This document shows, one piece after another, positions 7,071 through 9,597 of a stretch of DNA of 9,597 nt; the first letter of the stretch is position 1; each line of letters begins with the position of its first letter. The DNA lies in NCBI GenBank assembly GCA_913041775.1, contig CAJWJW010000040.1:1-9597 (forward strand). Direction: 5' to 3'. A program made the position numbers and the translations under genes. The DNA comes from an uncultured Flavobacteriales bacterium (GTDB lineage Bacteria; Bacteroidota; Bacteroidia; Flavobacteriales; UBA7430). Under the pieces are notes generated by a model that saw only the letters and a program-made list of their open reading frames with translations, did not search any database and was not told the DNA's origin.

Positions 7071-8456
7071 ATGGATCAACAACACACTATAAAACAGGAG
7101 GTTAGCATCAGTGGTATTGGACTACACACAGGTCAAGAGGTAACACTTACTTTTAAATCTGCGCCAGTAGATCATGGGATTAGATTTAAAAGAGTTGACC
7201 TAGAAGGGCAGCCTATTATTGAAGCCGATGCTAAGTATGTTACAGAGACAGACAGAGGAACAACTCTTGACAAAAAAGGAGCTAAACTCCAAACTATAGA
7301 ACACATTCTTGCCGCTTGTGCTGGACTAAAGCTTGACAATTTACTAATTGAAATAAATGGTGAAGAGCCTCCAATTTTAGATGGTAGCTCTATACAGTTT
7401 ATAAAGGTTCTGAAAGAGGCCGTACCGCTTGCGCAAAATGCGATGCGTAAGTACTTTGTTGTAAGAGAAGAAATCTGTTATGAGGACCGAGAAACAGGGG
7501 TGAAAATACAAGCATTCCCTGCAGATGAATTTAGTGTTTCGGTAAGTATTGACTACGATTCTAAAGTATTAGGATTTCAAGAAACAGAATTGAAATCACT
7601 AAATGATTTCGAGGCAGAATATGCTGATGCACGTACATTTTGCTTCTTGCATGAACTAGAGCTACTACTTAAGCACGGATTAATTAAGGGCGGAGACCTT
7701 AGCAATGCGATTGTTTATGTGGAAGACAAAGTAGAAGAAAAAGAACTAAACAGGTTAGCTTCTATTTTTAAGAAAGATACAATAGGTGTTTGTAAAGATG
7801 GTTATTTAAACAATCTGTCTTTAAGACATGAAGATGAAGCTGCACGACATAAATTACTTGATGTTGTTGGAGATTTAATGCTCGTTGGAGCACCAATAAA
7901 AGGAAAAATTATAGCACACAAACCAGGGCATGGGGCAAACACTACCTTTGCTAAGCTTATGAAAGAAGTGATGAAAAAACAAAAGAACCTACCTCCAGCT
8001 TACGACCAAAATGCGACTCCAGTAATGGATATCCATCAAATTATGGACACGCTGCCACATAGACCACCCTTTTTATTAGTGGATAAAATTTTAGAGCTTG
8101 GAGAAAGTAGAGTAGTTGGATTGAAAAATGTGACTATGAATGAAGATTTTTTCAATGGACATTTCCCTGGAGCTCCTGTAATGCCTGGGGTACTCCAAAT
8201 AGAAGCCATGGCGCAAGTAGGAGGGATTTTAATTCTTAATACTGTCCCAGATCCTGAGAACTACTTAACCTATTTTATGAAGATAGATAAGGTAAAGTTT
8301 AAGCACAAAGTACTCCCTGGAGATACACTAATTTTTGAATTAGAATTAGTAAGCCCAATCCGTAGAGGAATTTGCCATATGTTTGGTCGTGCCTTTGTCG
8401 GAAATAAAGTTGTGATGGAAGGTGAGTTAATGGCACAAATAGCAAAAAAGAATTAA
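7071..8456 (+). CDS. lpxC-fabZ: Bifunctional LpxC deacetylase / FabZ dehydratase fusion
   Basis: A 461-residue fusion, the usual arrangement in Bacteroidota. Residues 1-300 are LpxC, the zinc deacetylase that commits UDP-3-O-acyl-GlcNAc to lipid A. Zinc ligands H78 (QTIEH), H260 and D264 (RHKLLDVVGDL) and the general base/acid E77 and H287 (KPGHG) are all present, matching E. coli H79, H238, D242, E78 and H265. GISGxGLHTG and GLIKGG-type motifs are typical. A linker (about 300-316, PPAYDQNATP) joins FabZ (317-461), the 3-hydroxyacyl-ACP dehydratase of fatty acid elongation, with LPHRPPFLLVDK, H364 in GHFPGAPVMPG and E378 in LQIEAMAQ. One polypeptide thus holds the two activities that compete for 3-hydroxyacyl-ACP. 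The gap to lpxD is 3 nt and to lpxA 1 nt, so one operon is very likely. Both active sites look complete. Confidence 0.97.
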   Translation: MDQQHTIKQEVSISGIGLHTGQEVTLTFKSAPVDHGIRFKRVDLEGQPIIEADAKYVTETDRGTTLDKKGAKLQTIEHILAACAGLKLDNLLIEINGEEPPILDGSSIQFIKVLKEAVPLAQNAMRKYFVVREEICYEDRETGVKIQAFPADEFSVSVSIDYDSKVLGFQETELKSLNDFEAEYADARTFCFLHELELLLKHGLIKGGDLSNAIVYVEDKVEEKELNRLASIFKKDTIGVCKDGYLNNLSLRHEDEAARHKLLDVVGDLMLVGAPIKGKIIAHKPGHGANTTFAKLMKEVMKKQKNLPPAYDQNATPVMDIHQIMDTLPHRPPFLLVDKILELGESRVVGLKNVTMNEDFFNGHFPGAPVMPGVLQIEAMAQVGGILILNTVPDPENYLTYFMKIDKVKFKHKVLPGDTLIFELELVSPIRRGICHMFGRAFVGNKVVMEGELMAQIAKKN

Positions 8457-8457
8457 G

Positions 8458-9240
8458 ATGAATCAACCACTAGCATACATACACCCAGAATCTAAAATAG
8501 CTCAAAATGTAGTTATTGAACCTTTTGCTACCATCTATAAAAATGTTGAAATTGGAGAAGGAACTTGGATCGGATCTAACGTAACAATAATGGAAGGTGC
8601 TCGAATTGGTAAAAATTGTAGAATTTTTCCGGGTGCAGTAATCTCTGCGATTCCACAAGATTTAAAATTTGGCGGCGAAGATAGCTTGGTAATTATAGGA
8701 GACAACACAACAATTAGAGAGTGTGTTACTATCAATAGAGGTACAGACGCTTCCGGAAAAACTGTTGTTGGCGCTAATTGTCTTTTAATGGCCTATGCTC
8801 ATATTGCACATGACTGTGTAATTGGAGACCATTGTATAATTGTAAACAATGTAGCAATTGGAGGTCATGTAACCCTTGGCGATTATGCAATTTTAGGTGG
8901 ATTATCTGCCGTTCATCAGTTTGTTACTATTGGTGCACACGCTATGATTTCTGGTGGATCTTTGATTCGGAAAGATATACCGCCGTATGTAAAAGCAGCA
9001 AAAGAACCCGTTTCATTTGTAGGAATAAATTCTATCGGATTACGTAGAAGAGGTTTTAGCTCAGAAAAAATTTCTGAAATTCAAAACATTTACAGACAGG
9101 TATTTCAGTCGAATAATAATATATCTCAGGCTTTAGAAGTTATAGACACGGACTTTCCTGCTAGTAAAGAAAGAGACGAGATTACAAGTTTCATTCGTTC
9201 TTCACAAAGAGGAATTATGAAAGGATACGGAGCGAAATAG
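8458..9240 (+). CDS. lpxA: UDP-N-acetylglucosamine 3-O-acyltransferase LpxA
   Basis: First enzyme of lipid A synthesis: it transfers a 3-hydroxyacyl chain from ACP to the 3-OH of UDP-GlcNAc. At 260 residues it matches E. coli LpxA (262). Hexapeptide repeats of a left-handed beta helix fill residues 8-175, followed by a helical C-terminus. H118 in AHIAHDC is the catalytic base (E. coli H125), H115 matches H122, H153 in AVHQF matches H160, and N191 and R197 match N198 and R204. The E. coli E200 position holds I193. G166 occupies the acyl-ruler position (E. coli G173), which fits a long acyl chain rather than C10; this is inferred by counting. RECVTINRGT and GLRRRGF are family signatures. It starts 1 nt after the lpxC-fabZ stop and its last base is the first base of the next gene's GTG. 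Confidence 0.96.
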   Translation: MNQPLAYIHPESKIAQNVVIEPFATIYKNVEIGEGTWIGSNVTIMEGARIGKNCRIFPGAVISAIPQDLKFGGEDSLVIIGDNTTIRECVTINRGTDASGKTVVGANCLLMAYAHIAHDCVIGDHCIIVNNVAIGGHVTLGDYAILGGLSAVHQFVTIGAHAMISGGSLIRKDIPPYVKAAKEPVSFVGINSIGLRRRGFSSEKISEIQNIYRQVFQSNNNISQALEVIDTDFPASKERDEITSFIRSSQRGIMKGYGAK

Positions 9241-9597
9241 TGAGCTTAAGTTTAGTAAATATTGCAAAGAAATTTCAAAAGGATTGGATTTTCAGAAATG
9301 TATCTTACACATTTCAAATTCCAGGTACCTATGTAATTATGGGAGCTAATGGTTCGGGTAAGTCTACATTACTAAAATTAATTTCAAGTTTCTTAACTCC
9401 TTCAGAAGGAAAGCAAACACTAAAGCTAAACGACCAATTTATAGAAATAGAGAATTGGCCGGAACACATTACTTTCGCTGCTCCTTATTATGAATTGATT
9501 AATGAAATGTACTTAACCGAATTCCTAGAGTTTTACACCAAGTTTAAACCGCTACAAAAAGGCCTTTCGGTAAACAAGTTTATCGAGATTTCTTACT
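9240..9597 (+). CDS. ABC transporter ATP-binding protein, 3'-truncated by window edge
   Basis: The first 119 codons of an ABC ATPase. The likely GTG start (9240-9242) overlaps the lpxA TAG stop by one base (TAGTG), the tightest junction in the operon and good support for co-translation. The protein opens MSLSLVNIAKKF, has aromatic residues at 16 and 18 that may act as the A-loop, and a clear Walker A GANGSGKST at 35-43. The Q-loop region reads FAAPYYELINEMYLTEF (79-95), with Tyr at the positions where Gln is expected. Signature, Walker B and H-loop lie beyond the window. The transported substrate is unknown. Location after lpxA might suggest an envelope role, but that is only context; no permease is visible. 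Confidence 0.88.
   Translation, partial: MSLSLVNIAKKFQKDWIFRNVSYTFQIPGTYVIMGANGSGKSTLLKLISSFLTPSEGKQTLKLNDQFIEIENWPEHITFAAPYYELINEMYLTEFLEFYTKFKPLQKGLSVNKFIEISY

Noticed and set aside
8470..8735. Two overlapping minus-strand open frames
   Set aside because: Antisense to lpxA hexapeptide repeats, no family features, and no spacing consistent with an operon.
8953..8961. Altered acyl-ruler residue in LpxA
   Set aside because: A first look at the GGSLIRKD segment suggested Leu, but counting from H118 and H153 puts Gly166 at the E. coli G173 position, so it is unchanged.
8832..9047. 71-codon plus-strand open frame rich in Cys and Trp
   Set aside because: Out-of-frame reading of lpxA, whose own frame is fully conserved through this stretch.

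Overview
The window is an AT-rich chromosomal segment of a Bacteroidota bacterium, most likely of the order Flavobacteriales. Three things point there: a fused LpxC-FabZ lipid A/fatty acid enzyme, a PorX-type regulator (response receiver joined to a PglZ phosphatase-like domain) as found in type IX secretion bacteria, and gene starts without clear Shine-Dalgarno sequences. Genus and species cannot be read from the sequence. It looks like ordinary core chromosome: no transposon, phage gene, CRISPR array, tRNA or rRNA was seen, and coding density is very high.

Layout. (1) 1-1126, plus strand: proline dehydrogenase, cut at its 5' end by the window edge. (2) 1147-4725, minus strand: a very tight four-gene cluster, read in the order porX, tsaE, an alanine dehydrogenase-family gene (ald), then a small cysteine-rich membrane-anchored protein of unknown function. 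The first two genes abut exactly, the next gap is 2 nt and the last 10 nt. This cluster converges on the proline dehydrogenase gene with only 20 nt between, where a stem-loop may terminate both. (3) 4726-4774: a 49-nt divergent intergenic stretch that must hold whatever promoters drive porX leftward and the HD gene rightward. (4) 4775-9597, plus strand: an HD-domain phosphohydrolase starting with TTG, then lpxD, lpxC-fabZ and lpxA, then the start of an ABC ATPase gene that overlaps lpxA by one base and runs off the window.

How the genes work together. LpxA, LpxC and LpxD perform the first three steps of lipid A synthesis, and the FabZ half of the fusion makes the enoyl-acyl chains of fatty acid synthesis, which compete with lipid A for the same 3-hydroxyacyl-ACP pool. 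The block therefore balances outer-membrane lipid A against phospholipid. PorX links envelope signalling to type IX secretion. TsaE serves the universal t6A tRNA modification. Proline dehydrogenase and the Ald-like enzyme belong to amino acid metabolism.

No clearly new system is visible. The points most worth a second look are: the Ald-family enzyme carrying Gln where characterised alanine dehydrogenases have a catalytic His; the six-cysteine membrane-anchored protein ending the porX cluster; the head-to-head pairing of two predicted phosphoester/nucleotide hydrolases (PorX and the HD protein); and the ABC ATPase with no obvious Q-loop glutamine.
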